From assembly GCA_001939145.1 (NCBI GenBank), contig LSRX01000132.1:197735-261734 (forward strand): DNA of 64,000 nt. Direction: 5' to 3'. The stretch is from Symbiodinium microadriaticum (taxonomy: Eukaryota; Sar; Dinophyceae; Suessiales; Symbiodiniaceae). The notes beneath the pieces are model-generated. The model did not search any database. It worked only from the letters and a program-made list of their open reading frames with translations, and was not told where the DNA came from. The position numbers were made by a program, and so were the translations under genes. This document shows positions 1 through 9,848 of this stretch, piece after piece (position 1 is the first letter of the stretch; each line of letters begins with the position of its first letter).

Positions 1-5
1 TTGCT

Positions 6-3000
6 GTGAGTTTTGATGGCATACACCGTGCTGCAACGGACTACAAGTGTGTCGCCGGTTATAACCAACATGCCCCTTCCCACAGGGACAGCCGACGGGA
101 TACCCCTGCACTCCGTTCATGCCAAGACAGGTACACTTACTCGTGTACGCGGAGTCATAAAAGTTCACTTCGGCACCATCGTCTCCTGCAAGAGCCTGTC
201 GACTCAGTGTCCAGCCACTGGGGACCCGTCGCTCAGGTCCGGATTGCCGCGCGTGCATTCGGCCAGCCTTGGCCCCATCAGCCTCAACATGGCCGTTTTG
301 CAATTGTTGTCGATGCCCTCCGCCCTGCTCTCCACCTTGCCGAAACCGCAGTCACATTGGCAGTTTGCGTTCTTACGCCCGGCCATCTTAAAGAGGTTGT
401 GTCTATCTACCCACATCCAGACGACACCATCGACTCTTTGATTTCTGAGTTGAGACAGGTCCGGGATGCAGACAAACACAGACTTTATCCTTTTATTGAG
501 ATCCCGCGCGTCCAACCTCACAGCCATTGGCTGCTCGCCTTCGCTTTTCCCTCTTGGGCAGTCGTAGACCGCTTTGTGGTCTTCGACCTCACTTCGGTTG
601 ATGCCAGGTTCTTTGTTGAGACCGTGCCGGTCACCCTCAGTCGACAGGTCATTTTTGATATCGTCAGACTTCCCCTTGCCCCCGCTCTCCACATCTACAT
701 CGATGAGGATGCTGAGCCGCTTCCTGGCGACATCGAGTTTCCTGCACAAACCGGCATGCTGATTTCTCTGAGGCCTGCCACAGCCGGCAGGCCTCCTGTC
801 TTCCCTGTCGGACAGGTGCTCCACACAGCTCGCCCGGGCGAGCCACATCCAGTCGACCTACCATCGCCTGCGGGCCGACATTTGTGCATTGTTACAGAGC
901 ATGGCCACTCCGTCTTTTCGGTTGCTGATGGACAGAACCCACCTAGCCCTATGGCCCTCCCTTCTTTACTTGGCCATCCTTCAGGCTCACGGATCTGTCC
1001 ATCATATCGACAGCCTGCGGATGTCGAAGTTTTTGGCTTCCCCTGCAGTGCCGTTTTGGCCATTGTCAGTCCGTCGGACGACGACAGTCCTTATGCCTGC
1101 ATCTTTGATGCCAGAGGACTGCTTCAAGGCTGGACCATGCTGCCTTTCGGCGAAGAAGGATTACCCATCGAAGAGGCTTTCACACTCCTCGAGACTTTCA
1201 TGCCTCCACATTGGCAGCTACATCTCGAAGGAGCCGACGCCGAAGCCGGTCACTTTTGCTGCTACGATGGCCATGTCATTCGAGCTTCCTTTGTTCCCGA
1301 AACTCCGGACATCGCCAGCGACGGCTATGACACCGATGATGCTGATCATGAGTCATTTGCGGATGCATTCCCCCCTCCATCCCCAGAGCCATCTGATACC
1401 AGCTCTGATCATGACATGTCTCCGGGTGACAACCCTACCCCCAGACGCAGCAGGTCCCCACGGAGGGGGAACTCTCCTCCTGGGGCAGCCTTTCGCTCGC
1501 ATGCACACATAGACCGACCCCGACTGGCAGCCCCCCGTCAGCGAGCCCCACGCCACTCTGCGCCTTTTGCCCGCCCCACAAACTCCCCTCCCCGCCTCCG
1601 CCTTCAGTGTCTAATGTGCTTCTTGCTCTTAGCTCCAGTCCAAGGAGGTATGCAGAATGAGAGCTTGCCAGATCCAACTGCTTGCATGGGTACTTTCCAC
1701 AGTGCACACTGTCACCATAGTGGTTTTGAGGCACGACCACTACCAACACCCCTGCGTAATGCCCGCCATGATTTCGGCGCTGCTTGTGCATCCTTGCCCG
1801 CAGAGTCTTCGCCGGAACGCACCCTCATTGACGGGCCGTTTCACACCCTCCTGCAAGAGTCACTTGCAGACCCGCAATGCCCGGCCATGTTTTTGGCGGC
1901 CACACTGCTGGACACCCTTTTCGAGCACTTCGCCGCGACCAGTCCTGTCAGTACCTCCGGACCATGGCCGGACTCTCCGCCCAGGCACATCTCTCTGTCA
2001 GATTGCCTAGTGCCAACCGCTCATCAGCGCCAATGCCTCGCCTTAGAGAAGGAACTCCCACATACCTTCGACGTCGACGAGGCCCCGGATTGGCTAGACA
2101 ATGACCTCACTGCGCTCCTCCGCAACAGTTGCATCAGCCTTGAATTGCGCACGAGCTTCGTCAATCTGCGTTGCTGGCATGCCGAAGGCTGCCCCAGGCC
2201 TAGCCGCTTATCCATCTACACTGATGGTTCTGCTTCCTCGGATCCGTCAGACCTTCGCCCGGCCTCTTGGGCATTCGCAGTGTTTGCTCAAGCCAAAGGA
2301 CTTGACTATCTCGTTGGACATGCGTCCTCCGTCACAGCTCCCCCGTGCTCCGCTTATCATTTAGGCGAAACCCGAGACGATGCTTTAACTGGAGAGCTTC
2401 TCGCACTCTGTTGGGGCCTTGCGTGGACTGCTCAATACGGATCCTCCTTCAATGCTCCTGTTGACTTCTATTATGACTCACAGTGTGCAGGAGGTGGTGT
2501 TTTCGGCATTTCACGCTCCCCTACTGGCGCTGATCCTGCCGCCTACACTAGATTGGCCTCTTGTGCTATTGCACTTCGACAATACACTAGTGCTCGAGCG
2601 GCCGTGCAGCATGCTTATGTGCCCAGCCACGCAGGACACATCGGCAACGAGCTCGCTGATGGGCTGGCCAAGACCGCTCGTGCTCACATCAGCAGCCACG
2701 ATGATTGTGCCCTCCCCTTGTGGGTGTCTCGTTTCTCAAGGCACCGCCTTAAAGACTGGGCCTGGGCCATGGTTCCGGGACATACCGACCTCCCCCGGCC
2801 GTACGTCTTTGAAACCGAAGCCGCCCGCGCACAGCTCGATCCTCCTACTCCTGTCGAAGTTCCCACACAAGGCCTCCAGACCCACTGCCTTCCCGCAGCC
2901 GATGCCACCTACAATCTCTGCTGTGTCAGTTTCAACGCATTGACCCTCAAAGATCCCAAGGCCAAAGGTGCTCCAGCTGCTCCTTTGGGCTTACGGCTGG

Positions 3001-6000
3001 CGGGTCGCAAGGCCATCCTTAAACAGTCTCTTTCGGACACAGGTCCACATCTTGTTGGCTTGCAGGAGACCAGACTCCAGGCATCTGATTGCCAGCCCGA
3101 CGAGGACTATTACATTTTTAATGCAGAAGCCGATGCGAAAGGCCACGGCGGCTGTGCACTATGGTTGTCCGAACATAGGCCTTTCGGCTCTTGCCGTGGG
3201 CAGTCCCTTGTTTTCCAGGAACGCGACGTCACTGTTGTCAGCACCTCCCATAGGCATGTTACCGCCAACGTTTTGGCCCCACGCCTGCGCCTGCATGTAC
3301 AAGTTGTCCATGCGCCCTCAGTGCCGACTTCGGGCCTTAGTGCCGTGCGTGCTTTTTGGTCAGAGCGCGCCAAGGAGTTAGCCCACAGACCCAGTGGTAC
3401 AGACTTCGTCCTGTTATGCGACGCCAACTCCAGACTCGGCAGCACTGTTTCCATGCACGTAGGCGATAAGCATCCTGATTCAGAAAACGATGCAGGCACC
3501 CTCTTCCACGAATTTCTCGCCCAGATATCTGCCTTTGTGCCATCGACCTTTTCTGACTTCCAACAAGGGCCTGGAGACACCTGGTGTTCACCGTGTGGCA
3601 AATGGTCTCGCATCGACTACATAGTCCTCCCCCTTGCTTGGCAATTTTTCGACATCACTGCCAGCACATTGCCAGATGCAGAGACCCTGCAAAAGAGAGA
3701 CGACCACATCCCGGTCTTGTCACGGGTCTCATTTGCCCGGACAGCTCCGGCCACTTCCTACTCTGTCAATGTACGAAAAGCTGTCCGACCCGCCATGCCA
3801 CAGACACCGCAAGATCGACTTTCTGCCCGAAATCGCTTTGCAACTGTTGCTGCGGTACCCTGGTCACTTCATGTCGACGTTCATCACCGACAGCTTACTG
3901 ACGCCTGGACACAGGCCTGGACAGACACTGCCCCCGAGGATGTTGCCACTAGGCCACGCCAGCCCTTCCTGTCCGCGGATACCTTGTCTGTGGTTCAGTT
4001 GCGCAAGGCCCTGAGGCAATACCTTAGACACGAGCAGCGTGAACGTCATAGGCGCATCTTACTCATCGCCTTTGCCGCCTTCAGGCTCCATACAGAGCAC
4101 ACAGGTTTGACTGCACAGGCCGTCGCCGCCGCCGACAGATGGTTTCGACACATGGACTGCAGTGAGGCGCAGGCCCTCTGCGCACTTCACTTGTCGACCA
4201 AGACCATTCGGCGTAAAGTTGCAGCAGACCGCGCCCAATATTTGAGCGGGCTTGCTACACAAGCCATGTCCTGCACCTTGCGCGACCCCTGGGCCCTTTA
4301 CCAAGCAGTCAGGCGAGCCTTTCCTTCAGCGCGTCCTTCTCGACGAAGTGCCTTCAAACCACTTCCTTCCTTGCTTTTAGCGGACGGCACCCGGGCTGCC
4401 TCTTTTGAGGACCGCAATGAAGGTTGGCGCGCACATTTCGCCATGCAAGAAGCCGGCGATAAGATTGCCCCTGCAGACTACACCGCGCATTTCTTCACCT
4501 ATCGCCGCAAACCTGCCTGGAGCTTCGACGTCAGTGTGGTGCCTTCTTTGCGACAAATTGAGACAGTCATCCACTCCCTGCAGACACACAAAGCCGTTGG
4601 CTCAGATTCTGTGTCAGCGGAGCTTCTCCGCACAGACGTCCCTGCCGCCTCTAGACAACTGCTTCCAGTCCTTGCCAAGGCGGCCATCAGGGTCTTTGAA
4701 CCGGTCGCCTTTCGAGGAGGCGACCTTTTCTTGTTGGCCAAGCGTGCGTCGAAGGTGCTCGGATGTGACGCATATAGGTCCATCCTTATCTCTTCCGTTC
4801 CAGGGAAGATCTACCACCGCTGCCTCCGACAACAATTGCTGCCAGCATTTGACCAGACCAGACACCCCCTTCATGCTAGCATTATGCCAGGCCAGGGCAT
4901 CGAGCTCATCTCTATCGCTGCCAAAACCTTCTTCTCGCTCTGCAACAACACAGGGCGGAAAGCTGCCCTCGTCTTTTTTGACCTGAAAGCGGCTTTCTAC
5001 CAAGTTGTTCGTCAGCTGCTAGTTGATACACAGGACAGCGACGAGGAGCTACTCGTGCTCTTCCACAAGCTGGGACTGCCACCCTCAGCGACGGCCGAAC
5101 TCAAGGAGAAACTCTCGGGTATTCTGCTCTTGGAAGGGGCAGGTGTCTCCGCCCATGCCAGGGCACTTGTCACAGACCTCTTCCAAGGAACTTACTTTCG
5201 TTTGACTACAGACACAGCCATCACCCTTACCCGACGAGGCACACGCCCAGGGGATCCCGCTGCTGATCTGTTATTCGCTTTCACCCTTTCGGCTTACATA
5301 GCCGCAGCCACCAAAGCACTTGCCGGCCGTAATCTGCTTGCGGATTTACCCTCCCCCTCCAGCCGGCCGCCAGGGGTTAAACACCACAACCCCGTTGACC
5401 TTCAGTGTCCCGCTTGGGCTGACGACTTCTTCTTCCCCCAGACTGGCGCCGCCTTTCCAGACCTTCTGGACCGCGTGAGCTCCTCTACCACCTTGCTCAC
5501 TGAACATGCGTCCTCCTTAGGGATGACCGTGAAGTTTGGGGAAGATAAGACAGCAGCAATGTTACCTGCCGAGCTTCTTGCCAAACACGCCGCACTCTTG
5601 ACTACAAATTCCGAAGGTGCACTTGGTCTGTCCCTACGGGATGCCACTTGCCAAACCCAGTGTTTCCTACCTGCAGTCCATACCTACAAGCACCTCGGAG
5701 GCATCCTGACTTCCGACTCAAACCCGTCCCCCGATCTCCACTTCCGTTACGCGCAGAGTATGGGCGTTGTGCGTCCACTCAGACGCAAGCTTTTTGGCGA
5801 TCTGCGCTTTGAGCTTCCTGTGCGCAGGACCCTGCTTCGGTCCCTGGCCGTTTCACGCTACGTCCATACTGCCGCGGCGATGCTCCTGCACGCGACGGTG
5901 CATAAAAGATTGTGGGAGCGACAGTACCTCTCCCTCTGGAGGGTCCTTGTGGCCAGACATGCTGTCGATGCGCAGGCACACAGTTATGAGGTGCTCAGGC

Positions 6001-6935
6001 AAGGTCAGGCGGCCTCACCAGCACTCGCACTCGCCAGCGCGCGAGCCTCATGCCTACGTAAACTCTTTACAGTTGGCCCGAGTAATCTTCTTGCACTCCT
6101 GTGGGATCACTGGGCCCTCCACCCCAAAAGCTCGTGGCTCGCACAACTACACGAAGACGTGCAACATGTTGCCGTATACTGCCCCACGGCCACAGCCTGC
6201 CTGGGCAGTCCCCCATATGTTGCCGGCCTCATCGAGGCCTTTGAGAGTGACCCCTACTGGTGGCCCACGCAGGTTAAGGCTGCAACAAGGCTCTTCCTGC
6301 GTGATTTGGAGGAATGGCGTGCCGCTCGGAAAGCAGCGAGTAGAATGCCACCGCACATCCGTGCTAACACTTCAGACAGCTACGCATGCTACTTGTGCAC
6401 CAGTACGTTTCCCTTGAGGAAACATCTGCACGCACATCTTGCGCGAGCCCACCATGTCTACAGTCCTGCTCGCCACTATGCGCTGTCAGAAGTCTGCCCG
6501 TGCTGTCTCCGCGTCTATCCAGATGTACTGCTTGCACAGCTTCATCTTAAAAGGTCGCCGGATTGTCTTCTTCACTGCCTGCATAGCTTTCGTCCTTTGA
6601 CACTTGAAGAAGTCAAGGCAGTTGAAGCGCCAGCACGCACTGCTGCCCGAGCCGTCCAGCGCGGACACTGGCAAACCTACCGCGCCAAAGGTCCTCCAAG
6701 ACGTGTTCCGGTCTCCTTCGGGCCTCGGATCCCGACCGGCGTAGAGCAGGCCCCTGCCTACTCCGTCTCTGCAGCCGATACAGAAGACGTCCCCATTACT
6801 GCCTTGCGCCAGCCTTTCAGGCCGACTGCTGCACATACAGTATGGGTTAACGACTTTGTTAATAGCCGCAGCACCGAAGGAGCACGGACCACCTGCAAGC
6901 CCTTTTGGCTTGCCCGACCCACGTCTCACCCTTGA
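6..6935 (+). CDS. LINE element A, ORF2 polyprotein (RNase H - AP endonuclease - RT - zinc fingers)
   Basis: This uninterrupted 2309-codon frame encodes a non-LTR retrotransposon polyprotein that would nick target DNA and copy its own RNA there. An SR-rich stretch lies near residues 480-505. RNase H follows: D740 in YTDGSAS, E797 in TGELLAL, D824 in YYDSQ, and H875 and D885 in a SHAGHIGNELAD motif. An APE-like endonuclease spans about 970-1260, with N977 in FNAL, E1021 in LQETR, a CDANSR motif, RIDYI and a terminal DDH. The RT shows motif A FFDLKAAF (D1659), motif B RRGTRPGDPAAD and motif C AWADDFFF (D1806, D1807). A C2H2 finger (YACYLCTSTF) and a second Cys/His cluster begin near 2125. All catalytic residues are present, so the element looks recent. 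The frame is open at the left edge and its first codon is GTG, so the true start is unknown and may lie outside the window, as would any ORF1. Confidence 0.9.
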   Translation: MSFDGIHRAATDYKCVAGYNQHAPSHRDSRRDTPALRSCQDRYTYSCTRSHKSSLRHHRLLQEPVDSVSSHWGPVAQVRIAARAFGQPWPHQPQHGRFAIVVDALRPALHLAETAVTLAVCVLTPGHLKEVVSIYPHPDDTIDSLISELRQVRDADKHRLYPFIEIPRVQPHSHWLLAFAFPSWAVVDRFVVFDLTSVDARFFVETVPVTLSRQVIFDIVRLPLAPALHIYIDEDAEPLPGDIEFPAQTGMLISLRPATAGRPPVFPVGQVLHTARPGEPHPVDLPSPAGRHLCIVTEHGHSVFSVADGQNPPSPMALPSLLGHPSGSRICPSYRQPADVEVFGFPCSAVLAIVSPSDDDSPYACIFDARGLLQGWTMLPFGEEGLPIEEAFTLLETFMPPHWQLHLEGADAEAGHFCCYDGHVIRASFVPETPDIASDGYDTDDADHESFADAFPPPSPEPSDTSSDHDMSPGDNPTPRRSRSPRRGNSPPGAAFRSHAHIDRPRLAAPRQRAPRHSAPFARPTNSPPRLRLQCLMCFLLLAPVQGGMQNESLPDPTACMGTFHSAHCHHSGFEARPLPTPLRNARHDFGAACASLPAESSPERTLIDGPFHTLLQESLADPQCPAMFLAATLLDTLFEHFAATSPVSTSGPWPDSPPRHISLSDCLVPTAHQRQCLALEKELPHTFDVDEAPDWLDNDLTALLRNSCISLELRTSFVNLRCWHAEGCPRPSRLSIYTDGSASSDPSDLRPASWAFAVFAQAKGLDYLVGHASSVTAPPCSAYHLGETRDDALTGELLALCWGLAWTAQYGSSFNAPVDFYYDSQCAGGGVFGISRSPTGADPAAYTRLASCAIALRQYTSARAAVQHAYVPSHAGHIGNELADGLAKTARAHISSHDDCALPLWVSRFSRHRLKDWAWAMVPGHTDLPRPYVFETEAARAQLDPPTPVEVPTQGLQTHCLPAADATYNLCCVSFNALTLKDPKAKGAPAAPLGLRLAGRKAILKQSLSDTGPHLVGLQETRLQASDCQPDEDYYIFNAEADAKGHGGCALWLSEHRPFGSCRGQSLVFQERDVTVVSTSHRHVTANVLAPRLRLHVQVVHAPSVPTSGLSAVRAFWSERAKELAHRPSGTDFVLLCDANSRLGSTVSMHVGDKHPDSENDAGTLFHEFLAQISAFVPSTFSDFQQGPGDTWCSPCGKWSRIDYIVLPLAWQFFDITASTLPDAETLQKRDDHIPVLSRVSFARTAPATSYSVNVRKAVRPAMPQTPQDRLSARNRFATVAAVPWSLHVDVHHRQLTDAWTQAWTDTAPEDVATRPRQPFLSADTLSVVQLRKALRQYLRHEQRERHRRILLIAFAAFRLHTEHTGLTAQAVAAADRWFRHMDCSEAQALCALHLSTKTIRRKVAADRAQYLSGLATQAMSCTLRDPWALYQAVRRAFPSARPSRRSAFKPLPSLLLADGTRAASFEDRNEGWRAHFAMQEAGDKIAPADYTAHFFTYRRKPAWSFDVSVVPSLRQIETVIHSLQTHKAVGSDSVSAELLRTDVPAASRQLLPVLAKAAIRVFEPVAFRGGDLFLLAKRASKVLGCDAYRSILISSVPGKIYHRCLRQQLLPAFDQTRHPLHASIMPGQGIELISIAAKTFFSLCNNTGRKAALVFFDLKAAFYQVVRQLLVDTQDSDEELLVLFHKLGLPPSATAELKEKLSGILLLEGAGVSAHARALVTDLFQGTYFRLTTDTAITLTRRGTRPGDPAADLLFAFTLSAYIAAATKALAGRNLLADLPSPSSRPPGVKHHNPVDLQCPAWADDFFFPQTGAAFPDLLDRVSSSTTLLTEHASSLGMTVKFGEDKTAAMLPAELLAKHAALLTTNSEGALGLSLRDATCQTQCFLPAVHTYKHLGGILTSDSNPSPDLHFRYAQSMGVVRPLRRKLFGDLRFELPVRRTLLRSLAVSRYVHTAAAMLLHATVHKRLWERQYLSLWRVLVARHAVDAQAHSYEVLRQGQAASPALALASARASCLRKLFTVGPSNLLALLWDHWALHPKSSWLAQLHEDVQHVAVYCPTATACLGSPPYVAGLIEAFESDPYWWPTQVKAATRLFLRDLEEWRAARKAASRMPPHIRANTSDSYACYLCTSTFPLRKHLHAHLARAHHVYSPARHYALSEVCPCCLRVYPDVLLAQLHLKRSPDCLLHCLHSFRPLTLEEVKAVEAPARTAARAVQRGHWQTYRAKGPPRRVPVSFGPRIPTGVEQAPAYSVSAADTEDVPITALRQPFRPTAAHTVWVNDFVNSRSTEGARTTCKPFWLARPTSHP

Positions 6936-7919
6936 ATTCATTGCCCGATTTTTGGGACGCGCCGCCCAGCTCCCTAACACAGGGACAGCGACACGACAGT
7001 CCGCCTCAGACTCAGACTCAGATTATGGCTAATGTAGGATTTAGTCCATCAACCGTAACATGGTTTTGACCAGCGGTAACACGTACCCGTACCCCCCAAA
7101 CAGAGCCATGAATCATCAGGGCCTAGGGCTTGTGCTAGGGTATCTTGGAACTGCCATAAGGCCAACCCTAAAACCCCAAACCCTAAAACCTAGACCCTAA
7201 ACCGCAGGGAATATTTTACACTATGTGGACCATGGTTTTTTGTCCTCATCATCCTCGGTCCAACCCCTGCTGAAACCATAGATAAGCCAAAAAACCTTTA
7301 AATCCCAAGACGCCAAGACGCCTAGAAACCCGGATCCTAAGTTCATAGCCCTGCTCATCTGCCAGCCTGCCGACCTGTATGGGATCCCTTAAACAAAGTC
7401 CGGGTCAGGGCTTCTTGAAGGGCTCCTTTATGGGTTTAGGGCTTAGGGTTGATGGGGGTTTTAGGGTTTTAGGTTTTTTTAAAGGGCTTTAGGGTTTAAG
7501 GTTTAGGGGGAAGCCCAGAAATCGATGCCTGCATCCCTTAGTCAGCATCACTAAGCAGACGCCAAAATCACAAAGCGAGGCTTAAACCCCAAATCCCAAA
7601 ATTTAGCCCTAGACCCTTACAGATCTCTTCAAGGAGTCTTTTTTGCAGGAACCCCAGACAGGATACCTGAAGGGACATCTTCAACTCCTATAGAGGATCC
7701 ACCTCCCTAAACCCTAAACCCTACTCCTAAACCATAAACCCTAAAACCTAAACCCTCAGAGGATCCCTCAGAGGAACACTTAAGAGGAATCCCTGGAGGA
7801 TCCACCAGGGAACCCTTACCAAAAGAGAGCACTTCAAGGGAGCACTTTAAGCCTAGGAGCCCTCGTAACGGGGAATCCTCAGAGGATCTCGCAAGTCTTA
7901 AGGGGCCCCGGTTCATAGA
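6936..7919. other. 3' flank of LINE A and intergenic DNA
   Basis: No gene is recognisable. Just after the LINE stop there is a CAGACTCAGACTCAGA stretch near 7004-7020, possibly element 3' UTR, but no poly(A) or simple tail that would mark its end. Short CCCTAAA and TTTAGGG units are scattered through the rest. The 72-codon minus-strand frame at 7707-7925 is made of repeat-derived sequence and I do not accept it as a gene. Confidence 0.6.
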
Positions 7920-8580
7920 TTCCATTGAGGGTTTAGGGCTTTAGGGTTAGGGTTTAGGGCTTCGGGTTTAGGGTTAGGGTTTTAGGGCTTCGGGTTGAGG
8001 GCTTTAGGGCCTTAAGGCTTAGGGTCTTAGGGCTTCGGGTTTCGGGCTTAGGGCTTCTATAAGGGATACTATAACGGTCGGTCCTATAATTCAGTACCGC
8101 AAGGGCCTCAAGGATGGGAGTAGGGCTCTTTTAAAGGATCGCCCTAGGACACTAAACCCTAAACCCCTAAACCCTAAAACCCTAAACCCTAAACCCTAAA
8201 ACCCTAAACCCTAAGGACCGATCCTCATCACGAAGGAAGGGGCCGACGTCGAAGACCATGCCATCGATGACGACCCAGAAATCCTGGGGCTCTTTGAGGC
8301 TTTTTCGGTTTAGGGCTTTAGGGTGTTACGGGGTTTAGGGTTTAGGGCTTTAGGGTTTAGGGTTTTAGGGTTTAGGGCTTTAGGGTTGTAGGGTTTAGGG
8401 CTTACGGGGTTTAGGGTTTAGGGCTTACGGGGTTTAGGGCTTTAGGGTCTTAGGGTTTATAGGGTTTAGGGCTTACAGGGTTTAGGGCTCACGGGGTGTA
8501 GGGTTTAGGGTTAGGGGGTTTAGCGTTTAGGGTCTAGGCTTAGGGTTTAGGGTTTACGGGGTTTAGGGGTGTTGGGTAGA
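7920..8580. repeat. Interstitial telomere-like tracts (TTTAGGG/CCCTAAA)
   Basis: Degenerate arrays of the seven-base TTTAGGG unit run on the plus strand at about 7925-8050 and 8310-8575. A block in the opposite orientation (CCCTAAA) lies at about 8150-8215. Units vary by one or two bases (TTTAGGGC, TTTAGGGG, TTACGGGG), so these are not a pristine chromosome end. The unit is the plant-type telomere repeat, also used by dinoflagellates and several algae. Confidence 0.85.
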
Positions 8581-9004
8581 TCCTGTACAGGAACAGGGGA
8601 TATGGGCAAGGATCCCCGGTAACCTGGGAATGAAGAGGGCTCCCTTTTGGGTATTGGGCAGTTTTTAAAAAGTAACCTAAGACCACATAAAAAAGGGAAA
8701 AGGGCCCCACTGGGCAACCTTGCTGGGCTCTTTGGGGCTTTAGGTCGAGCGTTGAGGGTTTGAGATGTCGGTTTCGGGTTTAGGGTTTGGGGTGCAGGTT
8801 TGGGCTTTGGGGTTTGGTATCAACATTCAGCATTCAAGCCTTTTTTACTGACTGAACCACCGAGGCTCCGCAGTGCCATGAAGGTCGGTTTAGGGTCGAT
8901 AAATCCTTGTATAGAGCCCAATCGTAGACCCGACAACCCTAAAGCCCCAAAAGGGCCTCTCGCCCGGATCGTCCGCAGTGACTGCTTGCACAAAGCCCCA
9001 AGAC
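8581..9004. other. Intergenic, no gene recognised
   Basis: Mixed-composition sequence between two telomere-like blocks. The 69-codon frame at 8800-9009 has no recognisable motif and ends inside a CCCTAAA tract, so I do not call it. Confidence 0.5.
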
Positions 9005-9500
9005 CCTAAAGCCCTAAGCCCTGAGCCCTAAACCCTACATCCTAAACCCCTAAACCCTAAACCTATAAACCCTAAACCCCTAAACCCCCAACACATCCTA
9101 AACCCCCTTTCAGCCTTTTTCAGAGCTTTAGGGATTCCTAAGCTAGGCTCCTCGGGGCTGTTGTGCTTCTGCACCTCCTCGAGCGTAACCGAGGCGCGAG
9201 TTTCGGCCCCTTTGGCTCCCCACCTGGGTTTAGGGGTTTAGGGATTTAGGGTTTAGGGGTTAGGGGTTAGGGGTTTAGGGGTTTAGGGTTTTAGGGGTTT
9301 AGGGTTTAGGGGTTTNTTTAGGGATTTAGGGTTTAGGGGTTAGGGGTTAGGGGTTTAGGGGTTTAGGGTTTTAGGGGTTTAGGGTTTAGGGGTTTAGGGG
9401 TTTACGGTTTAGGGGTTTATGGGTTTAGGGTTTAGGGGTTTAGGGGTTTAGGGGTTTAGGGTTTAGGGGTTTTGGGTTTAGGGTTTAGGGCTTAGGGTTT
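9005..9500. repeat. Interstitial telomere-like tracts flanking a single N
   Basis: CCCTAAA-orientation units lie at 9005-9100 and TTTAGGG-orientation units (often TTTAGGGG) at 9225-9500. A single N sits at 9316. The roughly 75 bases before it (from 9241) are repeated almost exactly after it (from 9321), which looks like an assembly join over overlapping ends and not a true tandem copy. Confidence 0.8.
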
Positions 9501-9848
9501 CAAGTTTTAGGGTGGAGTTTCGAGCCTCAGGTCTAATGTAAGGGTCTTAGTCAGTAATTAGACTGGGGTTAGGGGTATACATAATTGTGCTAGGTTTTAG
9601 GGTAGACAGCTATAGTAAGATTATGATGAGGAGCCTTGAGAAATACTATTCCGAATTATTCCTGCCCCTGCAGTTCCTTAGGCTTTAGGGCTTATTCTTC
9701 GAGTCTCAGTTTAGTGTCGAGCTTTTTTTCAGCGTGCTCACATGTGCATATCGCGCGAGATCAATTCCGAGCAGCTCAAGAAAAGCGCCGCTTGCAAGGC
9801 GTACTTGAGCGAAACTTCAAAGCAACTGGAAAAAAGGGCACATGACAT

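Noticed and set aside
13-441. Alternative start region of LINE A in another frame (MMAYTVLQRTT...)
   Set aside because: It overlaps the polyprotein frame and has no recognisable domain. It could be the end of ORF1, but nothing supports that over chance.
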